Shown: positions 45,193 to 55,997 of the stretch, in pieces
Layout: each line of letters starts with the position of its first letter
How positions within the stretch are numbered: the stretch's first letter is position 1
NCBI GenBank assembly: GCA_037893245.1
Contig: JBAIAA010000444.1
Coordinates: 1 to 64,000, forward strand
Reading direction: 5' to 3'
Length of the DNA: 64,000 nt
Source: Crossaster papposus
Lineage: Eukaryota; Echinodermata; Asteroidea; Velatida; Solasteridae
Translations under genes and position numbers: made by a program
The notes under the pieces: generated by a model
Databases searched by the model: none
What the model was told of the DNA's origin: nothing
The model's input: only the letters and a program-made list of their open reading frames with translations

Positions 45193-45395
45193 CCGACTAG
45201 GTGTGTATAGCTGCTAGGTGTAGCAAAACTACTAAGGATGAAGTAGTAAGGCTTAATTTGTTTCCGGCTGATCCTAATATCGGAGGATTTGGACAGCCAA
45301 AGTAAAGCTTACCAGCGCGAAGTGGTCCAGGCGGGCCTAGTGATTTTCGGCCCTCTGCAGCGAACATTTTGAGCGGTCGTGCTTCGACCAAAAGC
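45193..45395 (+). pseudogene. Possible THAP-finger remnant
   Basis: With one small frame break the plus strand reads MPTRCV / ARCSKTTKDE, VRLNLFPADP and further VIFGPSAANILS. The Cys spacing plus LFPxDP recalls a THAP zinc finger, as found in P-element-like transposases, but the Trp and later Cys/His are not clear. Low confidence. Confidence 0.25.
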
Positions 45396-45584
45396 GCTTA
45401 AAGGGATCCCATCTTTATCCTCGCTCGAGTCTGTGTCTGAATAAGAAATACTGTGATTCGAATCAGACGAATCAGTACGTCGGATTCACCAAAAACCGAG
45501 GAAGAACTTTCACGATCGTCAATGTGAAATTCGATTACCGTGCACAAAACGTACGCGTACGATTCGTACACTGTGGGTGCATAC

Positions 45585-46540
45585 ACATACCCGCGGTGGA
45601 CGTGTGTACATGCTAACATTGCCAATTACATGCTTCGTTGACGCGGTGGACGTGTATACACGCTATATCGCGGTATCAAGCTTCAATGTCTCCATTGAAT
45701 TCATACAGCCAAGAATTATCCATTAATTTCTTGACATTCAAATTTCCCCACTCTTGTTTCTTAGTCTCTTTTGAAATTCTGGAAATTCTTTTCAGCTGGG
45801 TTGCAAATATTTGTATGTAGGCCTATAGGTTTTACCGCGTACAATTGTCTCCGGTCCTGTGTGTAGTTCCACAGCTGACGTATAAACACGTGTCGAAATA
45901 AGTAAATTGGAAATAAACCTGGCGCAAACTGCTTAAAAAGAATTATATATTATGTAGCTAGTTTAGAAGCTGTCATCAATCAGTAAACATTATTTTATTT
46001 TGTGTTTGTTTTTTACGTGAGAGTGAACCTCTTGCTCGCACTGTTCAGCTATCATAATGTACACCCACGTGTGGGCGTGTATCAATGCGATATAAGTTAC
46101 AATAAGCCGCTTGCGTGCGTTTTTACTAAAAAAGGTGACGTGCTCGGAACGTGCTCCAACCATAGTGTTGCATCGGTTAACAGTCTCTCAATTCTAATTT
46201 GAAGACGTTACATTTTGAAGACGTCAATAACGACACAAAAATTAGTGTAAACGATTGATTAAATAGCATCCTCTCATGGTCCTAGGTACACTCATGGTCC
46301 CTCATACCCGAAGGAAGAGTTTATGTATGGCATGCAACAAACATGTCAATCATATTGATTGACATAATGACTGTGTATGTAATTACACAACGTCCTCCCA
46401 AAAAACCCACAAACAAACAACCCAACGAATTAATATATAGACAATTTATGATGCGCCATTATATCCACCTTATTGAGATGCTCAAGGCACAAAAAACAAA
46501 AACAAAGAGAACAGAGAGACAAAAATTGAAAAAAATAGGA
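45585..46540. repeat. Duplicate block A
   Basis: Shares order and ~85-90% visible identity with 51563-52234, 55700-55730 and 58064-58455. Landmark words: GCGGTGGACGTGTGTACATG, TTCATACAGCCAAG, TTCAGCTGGG, GTTTAGAAGCTGTCATCAAT, GGGCGTGTATCAATGC, GACGTGCTCGGAAC and TCATATTGATTGACA. It carries the uninterrupted (empty) target site GTGTATC at 46077-46083. Short ORFs here are not conserved between copies. Confidence 0.88.
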
Positions 46541-46564
46541 GTGCATTAACAACAGTTCGTGAAT

Positions 46565-46735
46565 TGCCATTACGACCGAGGATTCCCTATTGTGTTTTTC
46601 TTTATTCCTTAACTGAAACCTAACCCCATTGCTTTACGCTTATCTTGCCGATCGAGGACAAAGAAACCGTCCTTCGAGGATCTTTTGTTCCCATTGTTTT
46701 CTTTTGTTTTTCGATCCTCGATCGCAAAAGGAAAC
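46565..46735. mobile_element. MITE related to 24443-24622
   Basis: ATTACGACCGAGGATTCC at the left and GATCCTCGATCGCAAAAGG at the right, with the shared body TTGTGTTTTTCTTTATTCC and CCCCATTGCTTTACGC. The ends are diverged. Confidence 0.6.
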
Positions 46736-48098
46736 AAGCACATGAAAGCCTTAGGTATGAATTTTTTCGACATGATTATTGTTAGAGACGGTGTTATTCA
46801 ATGTTATTCATTTTAACAGGAACCCGGGTACCCATATTTTGTTCAGATTGGGTACCGGGTTCCCTTAGTACTCATAAATGCATATCCCTAGTTGAAAGTC
46901 GCCAGAGAAACTCATTGAGTAATTGGCCTTATTAACACATCTTGCACTGTGGAAATGTGTAAAAACATCTATCATTTTACTTGCGCCATTCGCAGGTGCT
47001 GAGTTGTCAAAGTGCCCTGTTTGTCAGGTGCACAGTTGATTTTTGTGCAGGGCCAAGTTGGTAGGGGGCCGAGTTGGTTACGTCCCCAGGTGGTATATGC
47101 CGAGTTGCTAAGATGCCGAGTTGCTAAGATGCCGAGTTGCTAAGATGACGAGTTACAAGGTGCCAAAGGGAGGATACCCAATCGGAAACGTTTGCTGTAC
47201 TAACAAACAAATCACCCCAATAAACAAACAAAATCTACTCATTTAACCCAAGAGAAAGAATAACTGAGGATCCAGTTTAACATGAAATATTAACTACCTT
47301 AACTTCATTTTAGAGTTTGGTGCAATAATTGTTTTAATAGGTGCTGAATCTGCCAACATACAAACAAGTTTATTTAACATGTACACATTTTCACAGAATA
47401 TCACGTACATTTTCCACCATCAAAGCCTTACTACTCGGTTCTTTTCAGCAAAAGAAAATTATTGTCTACCTACACTTTCCAGCCAATTTCATTTCACAAC
47501 AAAATTACTACATCATTACATTGTATGTGAGCTTCGATCAATTACTTCTCTAAAGTTATAGTTTATAACCGCGCATGAGCAATGCTCAATTGTACATGAT
47601 TATGCTGCTGTTGATTTGGCGCAACTGTTTATTTTATCTCTGTAAATCACAGCCTTGTAAGCAGTAAATATAGATTTATTATTGTCTTAATTGTTAGTGT
47701 TTCAAAGTCTCTCGTTGAGCAAACTCAAAACCATTTATTAGGTCATTCGGTTTGTTTTTTAAATGTGTAAATGAAAAATGCATGTTCCGACCTACATGTA
47801 GCTCAGACGATTTTCAGACGTTCGTGATAAGGTTCGTGATAATGCAACAGTTCTCTAAAACGAGGGCTGAAAGAATGTCAACATGATACATTAGTACACA
47901 TACATGTACATGTGTCTTTCAAAGTGTCGCTCAAAGTTAGATATACACAAATATGCAGTCAGCGACTAATTTGAATCCTCCAGTTTATGAATGTGCTGTA
48001 GAGCGAACACATTTTCTTGTAATCGGTTTGATCTTGAGATTGGACGAGTTCTTAAAATTGCTTCGATTAGGCCTACTTAAAATTTCAATTGGGAAAGT
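46736..48098. other. Region 3' of the lectin gene
   Basis: It holds the ~17-bp tandem repeat and, on the minus strand, AATAAA words (complement of 47734-47739 and 47675-47680) that could serve lectin mRNA 3' end formation. Otherwise nothing seen. Confidence 0.5.
47095..47155. repeat. ~17-bp TGCCGAGTTGCTAAGA tandem repeat
   Basis: Four imperfect units of (T)GCCGAGTTGCTAAGA followed by a diverged GACGAGTTAC; GCCGAGTTGG also occurs just upstream. Confidence 0.8.
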
Positions 48099-48842
48099 TT
48101 ACAAGTCGAAGAAGTTGCAGTTCTTCACGTATTTCAGATCAGTGTCGTTAGCCTCGTTGCTGGTCGCGTTGTTGAGCTGACAGACTTTCTTGTCGTCACC
48201 CTCCTGCCAGAGATTGAAGGAGTGGCATCGAGGCTCCGCCCAGCACGCTCGGCCACACCCGGTGACTCCCGCAGCCATCAGCTTCTTGATCTCGTGGTTG
48301 AGCAGACACTGGGGTGTGAAGCGCCCGTTGGCATCGGCCTGCAGGCAGTACGAGCGGCGAGAGACTCGCATCTCACAGACGGCATGTTTCAAATTACTGC
48401 AGAGAACGTCTCTCCATTGCCCTTGGCGGGTTGTGAACATATGAACACAGTGGAGATTGATGCCATGCGGTTCTCCTGAAGCCCAGTTCTTGAAGGCGGG
48501 GTCCCCTTTTACACCAAAGCACGAAAGCGTCCCGTGATTGTCCGTATCCTGGCAGCCAATCCACAGGCCAACATTAGTCTCCACGACAGTTCCGTTTTGG
48601 TTTCTCCTAACTTTAATTTCACGCCAGAGGAAGTCGTGTTCTTCTCGCGAGTCAGGGACGACCAGGCTGCTCCCGGGCCGGTCACAAACCTCCTTAGCTT
48701 GCCACCAATCCATCCTGTTGGGCAGCAAGATGTAACAGGCATCTTGCCAGGCCAACCAGCTGGGAGGACAGACGGCTAGCAGGGTTTGAAATACCCCAAT
48801 GGTCATCAAGATAAGAAAGTTAGCAAGGCTAAAAATTGACAT
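48099..48842 (-). CDS. Secreted C-type lectin domain protein with apple/PAN-like C-terminus
   Basis: This intronless ORF encodes 247 residues. Residues 1-24 form a signal peptide (hydrophobic LANFLILMTIGVF, cleavage near AVC). Residues about 25-157 are a long-form CTLD: CPPSW, WQAKEVC, LWIGCQD, the Cys pairs expected at 25/36, 53/156 and 132/148, and a WRD in place of WND. The sugar-selecting EPN/QPD position reads GEPHG, so one calcium/sugar ligand is altered and calcium-dependent binding may be weak or different. Residues about 166-247 contain CGRACWAEPRCHSFNLW and a closing Cys, fitting an apple/PAN module. Candidate N-glycosylation sites are NGT (83), NAT (225) and NDT (232). The ATG has A at -3. 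A TATA-like TTATAATA lies ~130 bp upstream on the minus strand and an AATAAA at 47734-47739 lies ~360 bp downstream. Such proteins typically act in innate recognition or as coelomic/mucosal lectins; that role is inferred. Confidence 0.92.
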   Translation of the reverse strand: MSIFSLANFLILMTIGVFQTLLAVCPPSWLAWQDACYILLPNRMDWWQAKEVCDRPGSSLVVPDSREEHDFLWREIKVRRNQNGTVVETNVGLWIGCQDTDNHGTLSCFGVKGDPAFKNWASGEPHGINLHCVHMFTTRQGQWRDVLCSNLKHAVCEMRVSRRSYCLQADANGRFTPQCLLNHEIKKLMAAGVTGCGRACWAEPRCHSFNLWQEGDDKKVCQLNNATSNEANDTDLKYVKNCNFFDL

Positions 48843-49114
48843 CTTTATTCGTTGGCGGTTAGCGTTTGTTTCTCCTCAAAAATACTTGAGATTGTACATA
48901 AACTATTTGATTAGATGCCCTTCTCACACTGTCTCTTCCCTCTGGTCTGACCGTGACGTGCGTCTGTAATCCTATTATAAGCAATCATTCGCCTGTTCGA
49001 ATCTTTTAATTACTACAGGTTGCCTAGAGACGAAGGTTACCAATTGTTCCAGATTTCCTGATGCGTGTTTGCAGTGGGTCCGGAAATTAAATGTCAAAAA
49101 AGAGAAGCACAAGT

Positions 49115-49496
49115 TTAAAGGTAGAATACACCATTTGCAGATATCAACAAATTTACAACCGCAATATTAAGAAATATCTTACATATTTGAAAGTAAATAA
49201 TGCTTGTAGGCTGCAGAAAAATGATTGCGCTAGATATTCTGTAATTGTTCCGAAAAATTTAATTTTATAAACGAAAATTCACAATCGCCAAACAGCGATT
49301 GCAAAAATAACAACAACAACATAAGAACCACTGCCCGACGCCGGTTAAAAACCAACGCCGTTTTCCTCGCTTTTCTTAGCATCCATGATATACTTCGAAC
49401 AGGTCAATTAAACGATATTTACTATAAAATTAAACCACCCAAATCCACCAATTCATGATAATTCAAGCAATTACCAATGGTGTATCCTACCTTTAA
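49115..49496. mobile_element. TTAA-flanked MITE family 1, best full copy
   Basis: TTAA at both ends (49115-49118 and 49493-49496). TIR is AGGTAGAATACACCATTTGC on the left and GGTGTATCCTACCT on the right. TTAA target sites point to the Kolobok or piggyBac type. It contains the words CTGCCCGACGCCGG and ATCCATGAT shared by all copies. Confidence 0.85.
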
Positions 49497-50389
49497 TTTC
49501 CATCTGGAGACCAAAGCCCAATATAATAATATTATGCATCACGTGCTATCCTTTGTATGGCGATACCTTTGATCATCATTATACAGGGTGCTTCTAAATA
49601 ATATTTTCAAATGAATATAATTTGCAAAACTACAGAAAATTTCTGAAAAAGACAAATGTCTGTGGAAAGGTAAGAATGTCCTCTGTTCAATGGTATAAGG
49701 TTCATTGTGTCATTACCATGGATGACTGAACAAACAAGACAGTTGTGAAAGGTACAAACATTTACATTATTAAGTTAATGTCACCCGCATCAGTGCACAC
49801 ATCCTAGCATGGAGATACGTCTATCCCGCCATTAGAGAGAATATACACACATTTAATAAATACCTAGGAGAGTTGAAGGCTTCTGATTGGCCGAGACTCG
49901 ATCACGTGCCGGTCATTATATGTAGTAATATCATGGGCTTTCCAAGGGCCGTTTTCTAAACCCCGGCTTCGGCTGCATTCTTCGCCACATTACAGACGTT
50001 TTCCTAGTTCCGGATCGCAACAAATATTCAGGCTGTTTTCGGCAAGTCTAAATTTCGAAATTTAAATAAAATAGGTTTAGTAGTTTACCTTGAGTGATGG
50101 AGAAACTACAGTTTTTGTTTCGATATTTATGCTCTTCTTTATTTGAAAATACGACGTCAAATATACCGACATCCCTTTTTCTAGTTGCGGATCAGTTTAA
50201 CCAATTCCGGATCGAGTATAAAAAAAAACTGCTTCGTATATACATGAACAATTATCACGCTAGAACCAACCCGAATCAAGCCTATATTTCTGATAAAGTA
50301 TTCATTATTTTTTATAAATATACAGTTTAAAATAAATTTCAAATACTTTCACTTCCAATATAAAAGTTTAAAAAGAGGACTTGCAAGGA

Positions 50390-51075
50390 AATGCTTTGAA
50401 ATGTTTTGTCCGTGTACGTGTGTGGCGCGCGGCAACGAGCCGATAAACTTTGTCCCACCATGGAGGAATAAACTCCATGGTCCAACAGAACACGTCATAT
50501 GAAATCGCTTGCGCGCGTGTAGTTGATGCATGTATTTTACGGGCGATCCGGAACTAGGAAAAAAATGAACGTTCAGTCTTTTCTTTGGCAGATTTGTTAA
50601 TACTGGAGACTTTTAGACTTATTTTTACTTATGTATCAAGAAGCTTGTATCATTCTTTTCAAAATGCACTTCGTCTAAACAAATAGTATTGGAGACCAAG
50701 CCATAACAAGATAGGTTTTTATTTGAAGCGGTCCGGAACTAGGACAAATGCGGGACTAGGAAAACAACTGTGCACTGCTAAACTACATGAACAAAGCCAA
50801 ATACGGAAACGAAGCTGCGTTTGTAAAACGGCCTAGAAGAAGCCGCGAAGTCGCGAAATTCGGAGTATTTTCACCATTTTTCTCGTTAAAAAGGTATTTA
50901 TTAAAGGTAATAACAGTGCGAGAACCCGGTTATTACTGCGTGGTAATGACCGGGTTGGGGGATGACCGCTGGTAATGGACCTCGCCTTCGGCTCGATCCA
51001 TTACCAGCGGTCATCCCCCAACCCGGTCATTACCACGCAGTAATAACCGGGTTCTCGCACTGTTATTACCTAAGT
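50390..51075. repeat. Copy of the 40367-40911 sequence
   Basis: GCTTTGAAATGTTTTGTCCG, GGCGATCCGGAACTAGGAAA, GTTTGTAAAACGGCCTAG and the CCCGGTCATTACCA-CAGTAA words occur in the same order at both loci with a few small indels. Inverted GGATCGC/GATCCG...CTAGGAAAA words also occur at 50010-50230. Confidence 0.85.
50905..51071. repeat. Near-perfect 167-bp palindrome
   Basis: The left arm AGGTAATAACAGTGCGAGAA...GGGGGATGACCGCTGGTAAT is repeated inverted on the right, with the centre at GCCTTCGGC (~50988). The arms are ~80 bp and almost identical. The 40.8-kb copy keeps only one arm (about 40838-40911). Confidence 0.95.
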
Positions 51076-52234
51076 AATACTTAAGTCTAACCCTGCTGGT
51101 ATCCACATGATGTCTTGATCTTTCCTGCATGGAGACAGCGTTTCTAACTCTATCTACGTAATTAATTATCTAACGACCTAATATAGTGACACTAAAAAAA
51201 ATAAGAATCTTATTATTCAACATTGTGGAAATCATTATTTGGGTCAGTTGTTCAGCAGTACAAACGTGCACAGACTTTTTGTGTACAGAGTTTGTACATT
51301 GAAGCTGTTGGCCAAATTGTGTTCCCCATAGGAAAACATGCAAGAGGCTGGCTTTGGGACATTTTGTGCATACTTTTGTGCTGTAAAACAATAGGAGGGT
51401 TTAAAAAGAAAGGTTTCATTTTCTTTATCTTTCTTGATAAACACATCATAACCAAGGCTAGAAAACAAATTGTTTACTAACTATCCACGGATGACATGTT
51501 TAATAACCCGTCAGGCATGACGGGTGTGCACGGCGTAGACGTTTCCTGGATTGTTAAGGTTGACAGTATACTCGCGGTGGACGTGTGTACATGCTAACGT
51601 TGCCAATTACGTGCTTTGTTGACGCGGTCGACTTGAATACACGCTACATCGCAGTATCACGCTTTATTGTCTTCATTTAATTCATACAGCCAAGGATTAT
51701 CAGCTGCGTCCAGTAATTTCTTGAAATTCAAGATTCCCCAATCTTGTTTCTTAGTCTTCTTTGAAATTCTGAAAATTTTTTTCAGCTGGGCTTGCAAATA
51801 TATGAATGTATATAGGTTTTACTGCACACAATGTCCCGGCCCTGTGTGTAGTTTCCCGGCTGACGTATACACACGTGTCAGATTTTATGACAGGTAAGGG
51901 ATATTAAGGTGATATCACACCCGGGGAAAAAAGGCCCAAGGCGACAAAATGACGAAAATAACATGTAAATAACGGCGCTAATAACTAAGTGTTGGCATCT
52001 TGTACTTGTAAAAAAATAAAAAATAAATATTCCCGTGCCTGGATTTAGTAAATTAAAAAAAAAACTGGCCCAAACTAGTTAAAAAGAATTCCATTGATGT
52101 ACAAGTAGCTAGTTTAGAAGCTGTCATCAATCAGTAAACATTATTTTATTTTGTGTTTGTTTTTTACGTTAGAGTGAACCTCTTGCTCGCACTGTTCAGT
52201 TATCATAATGTACACCCACATGTGGGCGTGTATC

Positions 52235-55200
52235 TATGGAGCGCCAAAAGTGGACAACCGTATTTTCTGGTTTTCTGCTAGTAGAATTTTAGGTTTTCAG
52301 GAATTGCGACACCTGTTTTTAAAAAACTCAATTTTTTGCTAACAGAAATTAGGATTTTACTTTGACTACTTTTTTGATGCCTCAAAAGTGGACAACTACA
52401 AATCTCGGATTCTTACTAGCACATAATATGATGGTCCAAAAGTGGACAACCGTATTTTCCGATTTTCTACTAGCGGAAATTTAGATTTTAGAAGTAGCAA
52501 TACACGTTGTTAAAAATGTCAATTTTCTGTTAGCAGAAATTTGGGTTTTACTTTGACGACTTTTCTTGACGCCTCAAAAGTGGACAACTGAAAATCGGTA
52601 AATTCTGTTAGTAAATATTCGGGTTGAACTTATTGTAGAAAACCAAAATCTCTTAGTTTTTGCTAGCAAAAATTTGGTCGTGACCAAACGAACCCTTCTG
52701 TTCGAAATAGATCAGTATGCGGGATGTTCACGTCGTCACGTTCTCATGATGGGTTTACCTAACCCCTTCAAAGAGTAGACGATTCCGACCTGAGAAGGCT
52801 GGTCCAGTAGCCGCTAATCTGACGGCCCTTTGTAATTGTACGTTGCTTCCGTCACGCGTCCCCGCCTACGTCTGCTATGAACATTCCTATTGGATTATCC
52901 ATTACTGTATGTCGTTGAGGTTTTCCCGGTCAATTTTCGGCAAAGGAGTAGCCAATTTAACCACAGCGCTATTCTTTCGCGCAAAATCGAATGCTGCTAA
53001 AAATGATAATTTGATTTTGTTTTATGACTTGTCAAAAGTACCGTTGCGTCATTCGATTTTACAAAATAACCGTTCAATTTAACAATTCAACAAAACAGCA
53101 TTCAAATTCACATGAGCTTTTTCGAGACGTACCTGTATATTCGGTAATTCAAATGTATTATTGGGCAGGCATTTTTTCCATTTGGGCATGCAATCTAAAG
53201 AACGCCCTGTTCAAATGTTGTTTCCTTTAGAATAACCAACCCCAAAACCCCGTTAATGTTTCAAAATCGAAAACACAAAAACTAATTACGTCTTGGTCCC
53301 CCCCCCCCGCAAAAAAACAAAACAACAGTAGGGGAACATAGGCCCTAAACGAATAAAGAAAAACAAAAGGTTTTGCCGACTTATAAGTGAAGATACGGAA
53401 CAGTTGTTTGCCACAGTTTATTTTTGTTATCTGTTTGTTGTCTTTTTAGTCGTACAAAAAAGTTGTTGAGCGTCCTTTATTTTTAAAAGTTTAGGTAGGG
53501 AGGGAGTTTGTTTTTCTTTTTCTTCTAATTTTCATTGAGTTTTGTTGACATGTAAAAATATAAAATAAAGACTACTTTCTTCTCAAAATGATTGTATTTC
53601 TTCACTCTAACTCACAGGGGAAAATTGTTTACACATGGCTTGGGCTTGCATGGATAAATTAACAGATGATTTTGGCATGTACCTTGTGCCAAAGTGGTAC
53701 CAATAGTTTATTAGGGGTACCGGCTTCGAGTTCATCAGTAGAGTGCGTCTTCAGTCATGGCGGCGTCATCATGCGCCCCCACTGTGCTCGACTTGGGGAC
53801 AAAACGTTATCAAACTTTATATTCCTTATTTAAGTACAAGTGTGTATTTGTCCACTTTGGCATATTTAGCCTTTGACTTTCATTTAGTTGTCATGTGAAT
53901 AAAAGGTCAGAGTGAATGAGCTCTGATTAATGGATTGAATAAATCATAGGAGTGGGCTTATTTCGGGACTTTTTTTAAGATCGTTTTTTTGGTTTTGGTT
54001 TTCAAAATAAAAAATCAAAAAAGTTTAGTGTCGGACGTGTTTCGTAGGGTCGGGCAAGAAAGATCAACAACTCTTTTGTTTATCTGGCTTGTAATTTATT
54101 GTCCCAAAACACCTGAGCCTTTTTTTTGAAATAGACTATTATAGAGTATATTAACTAGGGTGTGAGTATGAGTGGGTGATTTTTCTCAATTTGCCTCCCT
54201 TTGCCTGTGCGCATGAGTTCTCGAATACTGGCGCGCGATGTTCTGAATCTGGTTGCTTATAGTTTGAGCATGGAGGACCTTCCTCCATGGTTCGAGACAT
54301 GGTTAAAAATAACAGTTTACAAACATGTCTTGAGTTCGAGTTAAAGGGGTACTATGATCTGAAATCCACCCAAATATCATATTTTTGATTGTTTCCTTTT
54401 TCAAACATCTGGTTGAAATTTAACCAACCTGATGCATTATACCGTTCCGGAGAAAAGACAAAAAACACCCGGTTGTACTCATACAAGTCATGTTTCCTGT
54501 CGTTCTCATTCAATGTACAATACACGCCGTGTGCTTCCCATGATTTGCACACGGCACAAATGCACACATTTAGTTTGTTACACGTCCGCAAAAGGCGAAC
54601 ACTTTCCCGCTGGAATCATGACTACACCCAAACAGCTCGAATTTCGGGGTCACTTTTCTGACCCCAGAAACTCGTTGTACACAAGAATAACACAAAACGC
54701 GCAGTTTTTAAAGGATGGTCGTGTGAATGTTAATTCTACTATTATTTTAAATTATCTTTTCGATGAACATCATTTTAGTTCAAAACGTGTTTTGTAGCCC
54801 AATTGGGCGATTCCAGCTTTCTCTATGGTATAGTACCTGTTACAGTGCATTTCATGCAATCAAATCTGCAGTGAAGAACCACCCGAGGTACAATTTTTGC
54901 TTCGGTCCAGTTGTTAATTAAATGTCTTTTATGTCATAAACGCTGATGCGGTGCGGGTATTCTTTTTTTCAGAGTATAAGGATCCAGACCCAGATGAAAC
55001 CCTATAGATCTAATACAATTTACCGCCTTTTTTCTGTTGCGGAATTTATTCTTGGAGCGGGAAGCGCCAATAAAAATGGTACAATAATTACAAAGGGCCG
55101 GCCGTCAGATTAGCGGCTACTGGACCAGCCTTCTCAGATCGGAATCGTCCACTCTTTGAAGGGGTTAGGTAAACCCATCATGAGAACGTGACGACGTGAA

Positions 55201-55699
55201 CATCCCGCATACTGATCTATTTCGAACAGAAGGGTTCGTTTGGTCACGACCAAATTTTTGCTAGCAAAAACTAAGAGATTTTGGTTTTCTACAATAAGTT
55301 CAACCCGAATATTTACTAACAGAATTTACCGATTTTCAGTTGTCCACTTTTGAGGCGTCAAGAAAAGTCGTCAAAGTAAAACCCAAATTTCTGCTAACAG
55401 AAAATTGACATTTTTAACAACGTGTATTGCTACTTCTAAAATCTAAATTTCCGCTAGTAGAAAATCGGAAAATACGGTTGTCCACTTTTGGACCATCATA
55501 TTAATTATTATGTGCTAGTAAGAATCCGAGATTTGTAGTTGTCCACTTTTGAGGCATCAAAAAAGTAGTCAAAGTAAAATCCTAATTTCTGTTAGCAAAA
55601 AATTGAGTTTTTTAAAAACAGGTGTCGCAATTCCTGAAAACCTAAAATTCTACTAGCAGAAAACCAGAAAATACGGTTGTCCACTTTTGGCGCTCCATA
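52235..55699. mobile_element. 3,465-bp DNA transposon with ~600-bp TIRs and 7-bp TSD
   Basis: The ends TATGGAGCGCCAAAAGTGG and CCACTTTTGGCGCTCCATA are perfect inverted termini. The inverted similarity runs ~600 bp to about 52840 and 55083. GTGTATC flanks both sides (52228-52234 and 55700-55706), while block A has a single GTGTATC at 46077-46083, so the empty site is documented. Each TIR carries four copies of (C/T)CAAAAGTGGACAAC. The 2.2-kb interior has no transposase-like ORF, so the element is non-autonomous. A 7-bp duplication with long, internally repeated TIRs does not fit any superfamily I can name with confidence; P, Dada or Mutator-like are possibilities. Confidence 0.93.
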
Positions 55700-55728
55700 G
55701 TGTATCAATGCATTATAAGTTGCAATAA

Positions 55729-55960
55729 GCCATTTGCGCGTGACCCCGAGTTAAATTTGAATAACATCTGGTACACTGACTTGCTCACACAGCTTGCCAC
55801 CGTTAAACTTTACATTTCTCCAGACCAAAGACACGGTTGCCATATCACATGATTCGGGGCAAGCTCTTAGTTACATAACAGACATTCAGCACCAATACAT
55901 TGTTCACAATGGGTGTGAATGTCACAAAGGCCCAGACCAAACGCCCCCCCCCCCCCTCAA
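55729..55960. mobile_element. MITE with CCATTTGCG termini, truncated by poly-C
   Basis: The left end CCATTTGCGCG...CATCTGGTACACTGACTTGC and body CATTCAGCACCAATACATTG match; the right half is lost at a poly-C run (55945-55957). It marks the start of the second insertion in duplicate block B. Confidence 0.8.
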
Positions 55961-55997
55961 AACCAACAATTTGAAAACGAAAACGGCTAAGGTAGAG

